From contig NC_092568.1 of NCBI RefSeq assembly GCF_037975245.1, positions 18,309,001-18,373,000 of the forward strand: 64,000 bases of DNA, given 5' to 3'. Position numbers and translations under genes: made by a program. Each line of letters begins with the position of its first letter. Positions within the stretch are counted from its first letter, which is position 1. This DNA is from Apostichopus japonicus (lineage: Eukaryota > Echinodermata > Holothuroidea > Aspidochirotida > Stichopodidae). The notes under the pieces are model-generated. The model saw only the letters and a program-made list of their open reading frames with translations. It searched no databases and was not told the origin of the DNA. Below, piece by piece: positions 1-15,000 of this stretch.

Positions 1-3000
1 AAAAATGATTTCCAATGAATAACAAATGCATATTAAACTGTTACACATCTTTGCATTTTTGTAGCAATTCCTCCCATATTTTGAATAGAAGAATGCTCTT
101 CACCATCTCAGCCTAGTTCTACGACACTTTCATTTCAGATGTGAATCCGTTTGACCGCATAACCTATTTATTTTAAAGAGAACGTACAAATCATTCTGTA
201 AGAGTAATTAAAGCCTCGAATATGAAAATAAATGAAACAAGACTACATCTCACTTGTAGTTTTTGTCTTCCACGATATAGTTTTGTGCCTCCATATGTTG
301 GTTCTTGCTGGAGACGGTTCCTAGATTCTTGGGATCCTCTACTCCCAGGTATCCCTTCTTCACGGCCAACGACAGAGCTCCCATACATCCCGGTCTGATA
401 TCCGGCTCTTCCTCCAGGACCGGACCGACGTCTTCCTGAAAAGATTACAAACATGCCAAAATGTCATTACAAAGACGTACTACATTGGAGATAAATTGAT
501 CCAGTATCGCATGCTATGCAAATCTGAAAGGAAAAATATGGAGTGATGTTGTGTTAATTTAAGACCAGAGATAAACAAAGGAAGGGCATTCTTCTAAGGA
601 AGGCTAAACATATCAGGTGGTTGGGGGGGGGGAGGGGGAGGAGGGGAGAGGGGGATGTATGTTTGGTGTATGACAGTTTATACTTTATAACCTTAAGGAT
701 GAGATCATCACTGAGTGGAGATTAAGACCTCCATGAAGAGATACTTCTTTGATGATCTCTCAACAAGAGAAAAGATGCACCAATGACAGATGGAGAGAAG
801 TTGTAAATATCTTAGGAATTTTTTGGTAGCATAGAAACAGAGAAGAATAAACTGACATAAAATAGATTGAGAAGTGGCGTTTTGAAGTTTCGTGTCCGGC
901 TTGGACTAGAGAATAGGCAGGGAGGATGATCGGTGCCACGAGAGAAGACGAATATTATACGTGACTATATGTGGCTACACACGTATGTTAAGATGTATAT
1001 ATATATGTAACACATGGCTACACGTATGTTCAGATGTATATATATGTAACACATGGCTACACATATGTTAAGATATATATATATGTAACACATGACGACT
1101 CATATGTTAAGATGTATGTATGTATGTAACACATGGCTACACATATGTTAAGATATATATATATGTAACACATGACGACTCATATGTTAAGATGTATATA
1201 TGTAACATATGGCTACACGTATGTTAAGATGTATATATATGTAACACATGGCTACACATATGTTAAGATATATATATATGTAACACATGACGACTCATAT
1301 GTTAAGATGTATATATGTAACATATGGCTACACGTATGTTAAGATGTATATATATGTAACACATGGCTACACATATGTTAAGATGTATATTCGATTTGTT
1401 ACACAGAACCATATGATCAGCTTCTGGTTTATACGAGAAGCAAACCTCAAAACCGCTAAACATAAATTGTGAACACTCAATTATTCCCAGCACCAGTTAC
1501 AAGCCTGGACTCACAACTTTTGCGAAACCACCGATAGCCAGTTGAAGTTAGCGACTGACAAGAACGTTTCTCATCTTGTCAAAATGGCTTCTGTAAATTT
1601 GTTGACGCTGTTGATTTTAGTCCTGCTATTAGCTATGTGCAGCCAATCTGCATAGGGTATAATGGCTGTACAACACAATAATGCTATCACCTTAGTCAGC
1701 ATACTGTTACACTTCGTTGAGCTGACATCAACAACCCATCTTGCCCATCCACTTCACATGACACTTTCCATGCCATTCATGAACAGAGACACCACACGCA
1801 AAAGCTGAAACTTTGAGAATTCTATCTTAACTACAATCTTTACACAGTCTTACATATGTAACTATAACTAAAACAATACACAGATTGCTGTGACTGGAGT
1901 CCCACCCATACAGTAACTTTGAATGGGACATGATCATTTGAAGCTACATGACAAGACACTGTACCATTGGACTATTGCGTCCACAATATAGTTTTAGACT
2001 ATTGCCTTTTGGGTGGTTTTTTTTAAATTTTTTTTAATATTTAAAATTTTTATTTTTTTAGTATCGTTTAGTATGGGTGTTTTTTATATTGTTGCTTTTA
2101 CATTTTTTGTTTTATTGGTTCTGTATATTTAATATTTCGGTTTTTGTTACTATTTGTTTTAAGGTTTAACATTTGTAAAGGGCTTTGAGCAGCTTTGCTG
2201 ATTATGCACTATATAAATATTACTTATTATCATTATTATTATTGCACTAAATGAATGACTAAAATGACAGGAACCTCTTAAACATTGAACGCAAGTTAAC
2301 ACGATCATCTGTTTCTCTTCGAACCTCTTTATTTTCATCTTCTTCATCTGGGTTGACCTGGTTCCAACCTTTGACATCGTCCATGACTTCTGCTCTGATC
2401 TCTTCATCATCTCTCTCTATGTCCATGTCATCTTCGGCATCTTCGTTCCTGTTTCCCGATGCACCTATCGTAGACGAGAAAAAAACACATGGCACTTTAA
2501 TCAAACTAAATGGGCACTGCAAAGTCACACCTTTCCCAACTTGTTTCAACACTAACACAACATTCATATGTGACCAGAAGGCCATAGGTAACAATATCAA
2601 AGTCATCAATGTGTAGTCGCCAATCTGAGAAAGCTTTCTCAAAAATGTTGTGAAAATGGTACTCTTAAAAACACACTTTCTCCTTGAAAAGCAAACTAGA
2701 AACAACTTTTCAAAAGTTCCTTTTAGTAAAGCAATAGCATTTTATACAAATGGAAAGCCCTTTATATTGAGTTTAGTTAACATCAGGATTAGCCCAGTTA
2801 TCATTCAAAACGTAGAAAGGCTCTTGAAACTCACCATATGTTGGGATATCACCCAAAGCTCTACAGAATTCTGATGTTGAATGCAAGACAATCGATCCCG
2901 TCTTTGTGTCTGTTTGGTCCTCAATCTTAACACTAGGCTCTTCTTTAATATTAGCGACAACGGCGGCAACCTAACAATATACAAAAGGAGGAGAGAGAAT

Positions 3001-6000
3001 AAAAATAAAATAGTCCATTCTGTGCTCCTAATAACCATAATCTTAACACTAGGCTCTTCTTTAATATTAGCAACAACAGCAGCAACCTAACAAAATACAA
3101 CAGAAGGAGAGAGAATAAAAATAAAATAGTCCATGCTGTGATCCTTATAACCATAATCTTAACACTTGGCTCTTCTTTAATACTAGCGACAACAGCAGCA
3201 ACCTAACAAAATACAACAGAAGGAGAGAGAATAAAAATAAAATAGTCCATGCTGTGATCCTTATAACCATATTCTTAACACTAGGCTCTTCTTTAATACT
3301 AGCGACAACAGCGGCAACCTAACAATATACAAAAGGAAGAGAGAGAATAAAAATAAAAATTAGTCCATGCTGTGATCCTTATAACCATATTAGAGGGAAG
3401 TTATATCGTTATATCGTGTATAGCAAATCTTAGCCGATAAAACTTTGGCTGAGTTTTGTGTCTTCTGTAAACATCACTGCTAGTCAGTCTAGGTTGTGTT
3501 TTCATACAGCTCTTAATTTCACAGTACGATCGAGCATTCAAGGCTCGTCAATTAAAATGGTTTGACTATCTGTCTAACATTCAAACCATTAGAACAGTCC
3601 CTCAGTTGCAACAACAATACTTGTATTGCCTCAAATGACAAGTTTCCAAAAAGATTTACAAACTTGACAAGGACAAATGGTGTTGAATGTCATCCAAGTT
3701 TCCTTCGTTGTTTATATGTTTAAAGTTAAGAAAAACATGCTTTGGTTGAGCTATTTAAATAGCGACTGATTCACATTAACATTTAAGGCCTGCACCGAGG
3801 GGGGCCAACGTCATTATCAAGTCAGCCTTAAAGGATCATTCCAGAGATTAAGCATATTTATACAGATGAGTATCTCAAAAAACCGCCAGGGAAAAAAAAG
3901 CAAAAAATAAAAGCTAAACAATGCTATGACTCTCTTTATTTTTGGCCAATGAGAAATCAAGACTTAACTTCTGTCGCCTTGAAAATGTTTCTGAAAGTCA
4001 TCCTTGAAATGTTTTTGTGAACACTGTCACTATATGTACAAGAAAGACAGTCAACAGTCAAAATCTTCTCAAGCTTGTCATTTTGGGCAGTTTGTTTTCC
4101 TTATCTTCTCTGGGTACTCTCACTCACTGAGAAGACATTCAGTAGTCTACTTGACTCTTCACTCTATCTATAAATTGCTTGTAGGGTTAGCAAGAAACTT
4201 TCAGAAGCTTTAACCAATGTTAATATGCTCCCCCCTACCCTAACCCCCCCACAATAGAAATGACACTCCCAGTGCAACACTGCTTTTCCCTCGTCAATGT
4301 GATATCTTTGTCAATATCTCACCTGTTCTTCCACCCCCCCCCCCCCCACAACAGAAATGACACTCCCAGTGCAACACTGCTTTTCCCTCGTCAATGTGAT
4401 ATCTTCGTCAATATCTCACCTGTTCTTCCACCCCCCCCCCCACAACAGAAATGACACTCTCAGTGCAACATAGGTTTACCCTCGTCAATGTGATATCTTC
4501 GTCAATATCTCACCTGCTCTTCCACGGTACATTTCTTTCTCTCTTTCTTCTGTTTCAGCTTCCTTGCCTTATTCAAGACATTTTGGAGCTCCTTTTCTGC
4601 CTCATCTTCGATGGGTGGTCCCCATTCATCCTCCATTATCTCTGGACCTTTGATTTTACCTGGCGAGAGTGATACAGAGAATTGTTACGACTCGTCTGTA
4701 CCTGATGCATTAGCCTCCGATACCAGAGCGCTGCTTTAAATCTCGGCTAAGTTATACATTTTAAGGACAAAGACTTTAGATTGCAAATGTGTCAAGTTGG
4801 TCAAATGGTGAAATGAAAAAAAAGGGGGTTAAACATTTTTACAAATTGTGGCTTTCATCATCCTTTTTGTCATTTTACTGCATGCACATATGACAGGCAG
4901 TTTTCAACTTTGAAATATCCTACCAGAACAGTTGTAGGCTGTTTTATAATAAAAACCATGGATTGCAGATGCTCAAAGGTCTATGAGCTAAGCAAATGCC
5001 AGTCGACTTTCATCAGGTGTCCAGTTTTTAACATGACAAGAACTCCACAACCAGAATGCTTAGGCCAATGTAAACCCTATGCATAAATTTGCTGCTTTAT
5101 TCAAAAGGTTTGCAAAATATTGTGGTTTGAACATGAATTTATTACAAAACCTGCCGATGAGTTTTCAATTAGTGTCTCAGCATGCAGTAGTTATCTCTTG
5201 TTAGATCTTTTATTGTATTTTTAGAATGTCTGCTCTGCTCTGCAGGCTAAAGACCTACTGACGCAACAAGCAGTTCAATGACTTCCATTCTCTATGAAAA
5301 AAACTGAAAAGGGAAATAAGTTCAGGTTAAAAGTTCATTCAGCATACAGGCAATGATCCAGGAGGGTACGGGAGAGGAGTCCCCCCACCTTTCCAACCAC
5401 GGGCCCTATAATTGAAAATAAGTTTTTAACTTGAACCAAGCAATATTTACCTAATGATAGATGTATAAATTTAAAGTCTAAATAATTATGCCTCAGAAGG
5501 CACCATTTAGGGTCTATTATATTTTAATTATTTTCAGGCCAGGACCACCATGGTGTCGGCTTCAAAGACCCCAGGGCCATGTCCTCTTTGTCTTTAAATC
5601 CTGACTCTGCCCCTGATCTGGCAATACAAGGAGTATCTGACACTTCGGTCATGATTTGACAGTTCAGAGATGAAACTTCCACCTTCAAAATTAGACTGTA
5701 TAATTACGAGCATGTCTTGTTATTTTAGCCGTATATTCGTGTCTATTATTTTTTAATTATTTCCTTGCCAGGACCACCATGGAGTCGGCTTCGAGGACCC
5801 CAGGGCCACGCCCACTCTCTTTCTCTTAAATCCTGGAACTGTCCCTGATCTGGCAATACAAGGTGTATCTGACACTTGGTCATGATTTGACAATTCAAAA
5901 ATGAAACTTCCACCTTTAAAATGCGACTGCATGATTATGAGTATGTCTCTGTTATTTCAGCCATATATTAACGACACAGAGATGTTTTGAAACACAAACC

Positions 6001-9000
6001 TTCATCTGCATTGGGCAGATCGACCTCCATATCTGTTACTTGACTGTTACTGTTGGCAGCAGCAGCAGCGGTCTTGGTGGCCGAAGCAACAGCAGCCTTG
6101 GCAGCCTCCTCTTCGTTGATCTCTCCTTCCTCCACATCAGGTCGTCGTGACCTAAATAAACAAAATAAAATAAAATTGTTAGCAAACTGCTTATCCACTA
6201 GAGAGCCTGTGTAAGAGAATGTGTAAAAGTAAGTTGGCCTGACCTTTCAATCCTAGCAAGATCTTCTCCAAAGGCTAAATGACAAGTAACAGTAACAGAA
6301 GGGACAAAAACACACACAGAACACAGACAGGTTAATGAGCATGGTGAACACAAAGAGATAGCTGTAAGGGGATTAGTAGACAAGGGATGGAGAAAAGAAA
6401 GAAAGAAAGAAAGAAACCTAAAATAAACCACTACATGAAGACAGACTTAGTCTCATGACCTCCGTCCCAGACAAAGTAACGTTTAAACAACATGACTAGA
6501 ACCCTTGTCAGGTCATTGAAGGATTCTACTACGTCTGTACTTGTTAACAACTATTTTATATTTATGAATCTAATATCACAATTAATGTTTATATAGTATC
6601 TGAATGAAGTCTATACCATATCGCTTGAGTTGCATCGCTTGCGTTATACCCCCATTGGTGCATTCATCATACAGTAAACGCACGGTAGACCGTTGATTAA
6701 CCCCTAATTCACATTTAGGTTGCCTCCCGTCTCAGACACACTAAAATAAAGAGGATGCCTATAACGAAACTTGTCAGATGCTCAGATATTGCAGCTATCT
6801 ACCATAGATCACATCTGCTTTAGTCATGAAAACCCCAAGCAGCCAACCCATAATGCCACTGTCATGTATTCAGAATACTAGTATGTATTGCCTATTCTGA
6901 CATACCGCTCTCTATTCTGTTAATTGCATGAAATGTGTTGAATGAACAAGTTGATCACAAGATGGCTTCCTAACAACACATACTTATATAATAGCTACTG
7001 CCAACAAACTGTACTTTAGGGAACAAATATATAACAAGATTTGACTTCTGGTCAGAAAACCAAACCTTTCCACAATCCATAACAGTTCTATACCCCTAGC
7101 AATAAACTCTTTTCATCTTTTATCTTCAAGGTGATAGAAGTATGACTGAACGCTACACCCCAAAATCGTTGACCTTGACCGCATTCACCCGAGTCGTGGA
7201 GAGCTTACCTAGATCCATGATCGTGTTTCTTCCTTGGCTGGCTCTGCATAGCGACAAGCTCATCCACCAAATTCTTCTTCTTCAACCGCCTTTTCTTCTT
7301 TTTGGGTTTCTTAAATGAATCCATTTCCTTTGACGTGTAGAACTCAGATGCCAAAGTGAGCGGTCCAGTCTCAAGACTTATCTACAATTGATTAATCAGA
7401 AATAGGACTCAATGAATTGAAGGTTATTCTGAGAAAAACAAAGCTTAGGCTGCTTGTAGGTTTGATTTATGGTACCTGATATTTCTCCAGAATGGTAAAA
7501 AAAATAAGGTGTGTATCCTTCTTTGGTTAAAACAGAACACAACATCAGAGCATTGCATGGGCCAATTTGGTGATAAGGTGCGATGAGTAGGGATCAGTGA
7601 GCAGGGATGTATGAATGTGAGGCACACAAAATATAGTCTTACTCTGGCAGAGCAAAACAAGATGAGTCTTGGACTACAAACTAACCTAACATCCAAAGCA
7701 AATGGAACCCATAGGCAGTCAAATATATCCTAGATAGTCAAATGGAAACTAGGCAGTCAAATGGAACCAATAGGCAGTCAAATGGAACTGATAGGCAGTC
7801 AAATGGAACCGATAGGCAGTCAAATGGAACCTAGGCAGTCAAATGGAACCCTATAGGGAGCCAAATGGAACCTTGGCAGTCAAATGGAACCCATAGGCAC
7901 TCAAATGGAACCTAGGAAATCAAATGGAACCCATAGGGAGCCAATAGAACCGATAGGCAGTCAAATGTATCCTAGATTGTCAAATGGAACAGATAGGCAG
8001 TCAAATGGCACCTAGGCAGTCAAGTGGAACCTAGGCAGTCAAATGGAACCCATAGGCACTCAAATGGCACCTAGGCAGTCAAATGGAACCCATAGGCACT
8101 CATCCTATGGGCAGTCAAAATGGAGCCTTGTCACCATACATATGTCAGGCTTGACAACAGAAGAGAACAACAGAGCACTGAATGGGGGGGGGGGGGGGGT
8201 TCTCTTTGATGATAAGAGTGGGATAGGCAGGGTAAAATTGAGGGGCAGATTAGATGAAGACCAAATGAAGCCTGGTTTTACTTCCAACATCATAACGTCA
8301 CAATGATAAACTGATCAATATAAAAAGTTTTATATCTTTGGTCCTTGTGGAAGCACACCTGAATAATTCATCTTTTCCTTGCCATATAATTATTTCCATG
8401 CGAAACAAACATTCTTCTTCCTACATCCCATCAGCTTGAGAGGTTGATAACCACACATATATATTTTAAATCAATACCAGGTTAAAAAAAAAGGAGAGAA
8501 TTCCTAAAAGAAGATACAATAAACATGAGTCCAGGGCATAATCTATCTGGTACAATGTTGCAAAATGTGATGCGACATTTGCTAGTCGTTATTCAAGTGC
8601 AAAGTTATACAGCAGCTTTTTGTACACATGAACCCTAGTATTGTTTTCTTGAAGCTAAAGTCTAGAGACCATAAAACTAAAACGGCTACACATATTTTGA
8701 AAACTAAATTATTCCCTGCATTAATATATTTTTAAATATTTTTAACATAAACAGGTTTACATATATTGATTCCCTCCCTCCAGTAGATATAACCAAAACC
8801 ACACTTATTAAACTTGAGAGAAATCTATCAAAGAGATAAGGTAAAACTCGACATTACAATTCTTAAAATATGCGCAATTCCCATAAAAGCGCCGGGGTAT
8901 TTATTAGATATCATCACAAATAAATGCACCTAAAAAAAAAAATAAAAAAAAAAACACAGAAGAGACTATGCGAAATGTAGCAAAACATTATTAAATTTAG

Positions 9001-12000
9001 AAAGGTAAATGACAAAATAGCAGAATAATGTAAATTACTCACAGCTTGAGCTTTGAGACTATCCTTAATATTAACAGTCATTCTGTCGGCCCTTGTATCG
9101 ACAGCTCCGTATTTATCCAACAGAAAAGATTTCTTTCTCTCCCCATCGATTTCTTCGTCATATTTACTGAGGAGAGCCTTTGGTCTAATCTACAGGACAG
9201 AACATAACCAAACAGAGAGACAAAGTAAAATATGGGGGGGAAAATATGAAAAATAAATATTCGATAAATATTCAGTTACGACATATCTGCTTCTCTATGT
9301 TAAATTTGTTTGAGTTTCTACTCATCAATTATCATATCAATGAACTAGCTTTACCAGGAACATTGATATACTGTACCCATCATTAAACTCAAAGAATCAA
9401 GGAATATTTTGGACAAAACAGACAACAAACCTTGCTAACTATTTGAAAAATTTGCAGATTAGACAGCTATATTACTTGGTCATTAACTGTCATTACTAAT
9501 GTTACTCAGATTTCTAGCTCCCTTTTAGCATCAAACTACACAAAAACATGCATACACAGTAGCTCTGGAAATGTTTATACAGTGAAAGTGATGTCCTTTG
9601 AAATGATCTTCTGCAAACTCACCACGTCACCAACAGTCATTGAAATGTGGCAAACATTTTCCTGTGTGAAATGATATACTATAGCACCCATTTAATTGCC
9701 TTAAAAGTAGGAAACTTGGCCAAATTACATCGCACTGTTATGTCAAAAACTTCAACAACAGAAAAAAAATTTTTTTGAAAATTTTCACAAAAGTTCCAAC
9801 AACACTATGGAGTTGTAAACTATATACTTGTCAATTTGTAAAAAGCTATAAAAATGTTCCTCTGTGCTTTCTCTATAACTTCACATCTGATCTATAGTTT
9901 CTTGATTTTCTTCTAACATTCCTTCTTCAAGCAAAAAGTAACTTTAAATAAAACTCAAATCACAAAAACAGCTGTCTTGGATACAAGCAGTGATGCAACA
10001 GTTACGATTAATTTGATAGAGCAACTCACCACCCCAAATTCATCTTCTTCTGTATCATCGTAGGCGACGTAACCAGGCATTTTCTTTTTCAGTTCAGTGT
10101 TCTTCTTGGCTTTCTCAAAATCTAACATGTTATAGTTGACAAGTACATCGCCATCGTCATTCAGTACATCTAGTAAAGATTAAACGATAAGATAATTACA
10201 CTATTAACTAACCGCATCAGGAGAACGGAAAAGATATAAACTAAATAACAGAAGTAAAACATCGAATACTGATATTCGAAACAGGTCAGTAGGAAACATC
10301 GGTCGGATGACAACGTCTCTGTTACACAATGGTGCATAGATTGTATTCTATGGGTTCAGACAGGTTGTAATTTGCGAGAGCGTGGCGGCCAACTAACTAA
10401 GGCATCGGACTTGTGATCCAAGGATTGCTGGGTTCGATTTCTGCCTAGTTCATTACGTTATGTCGTTGGGCAAGATGCTTATCTCAATACCCAAACTAAG
10501 AGCCTGTATGTATCACAAACTCACTAAGAGCCTGTCTGGATCACAAACTTGCTAAGAGCCTTTATGGATCACAGACTCGCTAAGAGCCTGTATGGATCGG
10601 ACTCTCTAAGAGCCTGTTTGTATCACAGACTCGCTAAGAGCCTGTATGGATCAGAGACTCTCTAAGAGCCTGTATGGATCACAGACTCGCTAAGAGCCTG
10701 TATAGATCACAGACTCTCTAAGAGCCTGTATGGATCACAGACTCGCTAAGAGCCTGTATGGATCGGACTCTCTAAGAGCCTGTATGGATCACAGACTCGC
10801 TAAGAGCCTGTATGGATCGGACTCTCTAAGAGCCTGTATGGATCACAGACTTGCTAAGAGCCTGTCTGGATCACAGACTCGCTAAGAGCCTGTATGGATC
10901 ACAGACTCACTAAGAGCCTGTATGGATCACAGACTCCCTAAGAGCCTGTGTGGATCACAGACTCGCTAAGAGCCTTTATGGATCACAGACTCGGTAAGAG
11001 CCTGTATGGATCACAGACTCTCTAAGAGCCTGTTTGTATCACAGACTCACAAAGAGCCTGTATGGATCACAGACTCGCTAAGAGCTTTTATGGATCACAG
11101 ACTCGCTAAGAGCCTGTATGGATCACAGACTCTCTAAGAGCCTGTTTGTATCACAGACTCACTAAGAGCCTGTATGGATCACAGACTCGCTAAGAGCCTG
11201 CATGGATCACAGACTCGCTAAGAGCCTGTATGGATCACAGACCCGCTAAGAGCCTGTATGGATCACAGACCCGCTAAGAGCCTGTATGGATCACAGACCC
11301 GCTAAGAGCCTGTATGGATCACAGACTCGCTAAGAGCCTGTATGGATCACAGACCCGCTAAGAGCCTGTATGGATCACAGACTCGCTAAGAGCCTGTATG
11401 GATCACAGACTCGCTAAGAGCCTGTATGGATCACAGACCCGCTAAGAGCCTGGATGGATCACAGACCCGCTAAGAGCCTGGATGGATCACAGACCCGCTA
11501 AGAGCCTGCATGGATCACAGACTCGCTAAGAGCCTGTATGGATCACAGACTCGCTAAGAGCCTGTATGGATCACAGACCCGCTAAGAGCCTGCATGGATC
11601 ACAGACCCACTAAGAGCCTGTATGGATCACAGACTCGCTAAGAGCCTGTATGGATCACAGACTCGCTAAGAGCCTGTATGGATCACAGACTCGCTAAGAG
11701 CCTGTATGGATCACAGACTCGCTAAGAGCCTGTATGGATCACAGACCCACTAAGAGCCTGTATGGATCACAATCTGAGCAACATGTGTCGGTATTTGCCG
11801 ACAAGTGGTTGGGCCATTACGGTCAATACTTGCAAAGAAATCATAAAAACAAATCATGGCTGATGGAATGTTTGAAGCTTATAAAAATGGTGCCTCATTG
11901 TCACAATGTACAGATCACACTGTGTTGGTTAAACGAACCACAACACTGGGTGTTATGACAATGTGTAGTGAGTGAGGGGAGCTGGGATGGGAGGGGTGGA

Positions 12001-15000
12001 AGGGGTACTGAACTTCCCTCATAATGCTTTCCACTGATAAAGAACAATTTCCGACACATCTCATACAAAGCAAATCCTTACAGTCTAACAAAACAAAGGA
12101 AAATTGTTTCATATTCAGATGCACGGATATTGGAACAAGATACACTTTTTTCACAAAATCATGTTTCTACACCCTCCTACACCTACACCTGCATCTTGAG
12201 GAAAAAAGACGATAAAATCATGAGATTAACCCACCTGCATCTTTTAGAGTCAGGATGACCTTGCTACCGTCTCGAAAATCTTTGGTATCATGTTCTACTT
12301 TGATACCCGCCATATCTTTAGCGCTGTAGGCCTGTCAAGTACAAAAATAATGCAGCATTAATTATGAATGCTGCAAATCATCCATAAATCTGATTCATCC
12401 AGAGATATCTGCATGTGAAGTGTTGGGTATAAGTCCAGCTGATCTACCTCATAGACTCTTTGCAATTTTTAAAGGTAGTCCGAGACGACCAAATATTCTG
12501 TTCGGACGACCAAAATCAGCTTCAGGAGGTCGTTGGACTCGGAACTAGCTGTTTATATCAGATTCAGATTTGCACTGTAACTGACTATCCCAGGTAAGAT
12601 GACAAATTGGTATCACCCTCTATCACTTTAGAGATACTATAATCATGTAATTAAGTAATAAAGATGAAGTAATTCAAGAATACTGTAGTGGTAGTGGCCT
12701 TTAATCTGTCCTAAAGGGGAGGTTTACTGGCCCAAAGCTGGTGTTCTATTCACCAAATCTCATACATCTCCCCTACATTGTACATATTGGTCATTCTTTG
12801 TCATCTTGCTAAGTTATTTTCTGACTACCAACTTTGCTGTTTGGACAACCAAAAAGTCAGACCTAGTTGTCCTAGGGGACAATCAGAAAAAAATCCTTCA
12901 CAATTTGCATATCTGATGAACTGATATGAAAAACCACTGTCTTATGGATTGGGCTTAACTTCTACTAGTGAGAATGCTCTTTTCATCTTCTCTTCGTTCA
13001 CTGCATCAATATTCCTTACCTCACTTTTTTCTCTTTTAAGTTCATCATCAAGGAGATCACTGATTCCAAATTCTTCATCCATTTCTTGTAAAAGTTTTTC
13101 CTGTCGAAAAAAAGTAGAAGCAATAACATTTGAGTACAATTTTGAAATGTATGTAGACTACAGTCACACCGATTAGTCCATCAAAGACTTAGATAAACGT
13201 AAAGTACTACTTAATATTAGTAGATATAGTATGTTGCTATCAGTAGTTTAGGCCAAGAACATATCGATGCATCCAACCATCATTTTTGGTTTATACGACA
13301 GTTACAGTAGATCTTTGTGAAGAACACCTCCATCAAACAGCTTAGAAATAGCTTGGGGTGGTATTTGTTAAAATGTCATGTCTTGGAGCTGTCACATTGT
13401 TAATCTGTGATGCCATAGTGACATTAGGGATCTGAAACCTTTAACTCTTTGTTTTTCTCTTCATATTTTCATGGCAGGACTTTGTGATAACAATGTTGAC
13501 ATTGAACCCAATGTCTATATTAGGTCATGTTAAACAGGCTCAACATTTAATTAAGCTTTTACAAAGTCCTTCACCTTTACTGAAAAGAAATATTTTAATA
13601 AAGAAAAACATTAAAAAAAAAATCAATTAAAATCTGAAATATTATTTCTGTATCTGTAATAATAGTTTTCTTAGCTGTGAGCGTGTTTGGAGAAGTTGTT
13701 CATGACAATTATCTCTATCGAAAGAGACTAATAATATGGTTGGGTTTGTGTCTCCTTTAAGATACCATGCATCTAGGTCTTAAGGCATTAAGGATTGTCA
13801 GAGGGAAGGGTAATGTCTTAGAACAAGTCAGAAGAAAATTGTCTCAAATTTTTATTGAAATGGCAAGGCACGGGATAAAATTGTCAGTTGTCAAAAAGGC
13901 ATGAAGGTGCAGTAGTTTTCAATTTGAATTCCCCCCCAAAGTGAGAGAATCCACATACAAATAATGACAGCCAAAACAGGAAACATATCACTTGTCAACA
14001 CAAGATACCTTACCTGTTTCTCAGCTTTCTCTCTCTCTTTTTGAGATTGTCTACTCTTCTTCACCCAAGCAGATGCATCCTCTAGCTCAGGATCATCGTC
14101 TTCTGCCAGAGTTTTAACTTTCCTGCAAACAGAGAAGAAAAATATATATATACTAATAATAAATCAAATCAAACAGAAAGCCACAATCCTTACATTCTAA
14201 TCTTTATAATTTTAAGCATAGTATAGGCTTCCTTCAGTATTGTAAAACAGACACAGTTGGTTACAGAGGAAAGCACTGTACAAACAAACTTATCTTACTA
14301 CAGCTGCTGAAGTTACTTCAATGGTCTATTAAGGTAATATTCCATAACAAAATCTCACAGCGATGATTTAAAAAATCACTGTACAAGGCGTGGAAAAATT
14401 CAGGCTATCTACTGGCTAAATGCCAGTGGATTTTGCTGTTTGTTAGTAGATTATAAAGAAACTTGCATTTTTCCGTAGCCAAACATGAGTGCCATATTAC
14501 AGCTTATTAACAGGATATATGATTGGGCTGTTCTCTCCAGCCTGACCATTTTCTCTCTCTTCTTTAGTTTTTTCGGCTCTTCTTCACGCAAGTTGATGTG
14601 TGTTTTAATGCAATAAAGTGCCAGTGAGAAACTTGATATCAGACAGTAGATTTTTTACAATTGTTAAAGCACTTCCCCTTTTCTCATTTCTTTCTTAAAG
14701 CAAGTGGCTTTAAACTTGTGAAATTCTAGACCTGTAACTAGCCAATTTACATGCCAGTCCCTGCAATTCATTTGTCTGATAAACATTGTATTATATGTTG
14801 CAGTTGCTCAATATTGCATATCATCATCAAATTATGTCAGTTTTTTTTTGCCCAGCTACCTACAGTACGTACCGTACTTCAGATATTTGTCTAAAATGCC
14901 GATATGTACTTACTGTAGTTTCTTATGAAGTCTCCTCTTTTCTCTTATCATGGCCAACTTGTCCTGTATTTTCGCTGTCTCCTTTTTGGTTGCCAGGTTA

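Noticed and set aside
10496-11771. CRISPR-like array
   Set aside because: Direct tandem repeats without unique spacers, in a eukaryotic intron; a minisatellite.
12942-13019. Extension of SART1 exon 5 to the stop in frame
   Set aside because: A good GTAAGG donor at 13019 ends the exon in the right phase and the extension has no similarity to SART1; treated as intron.
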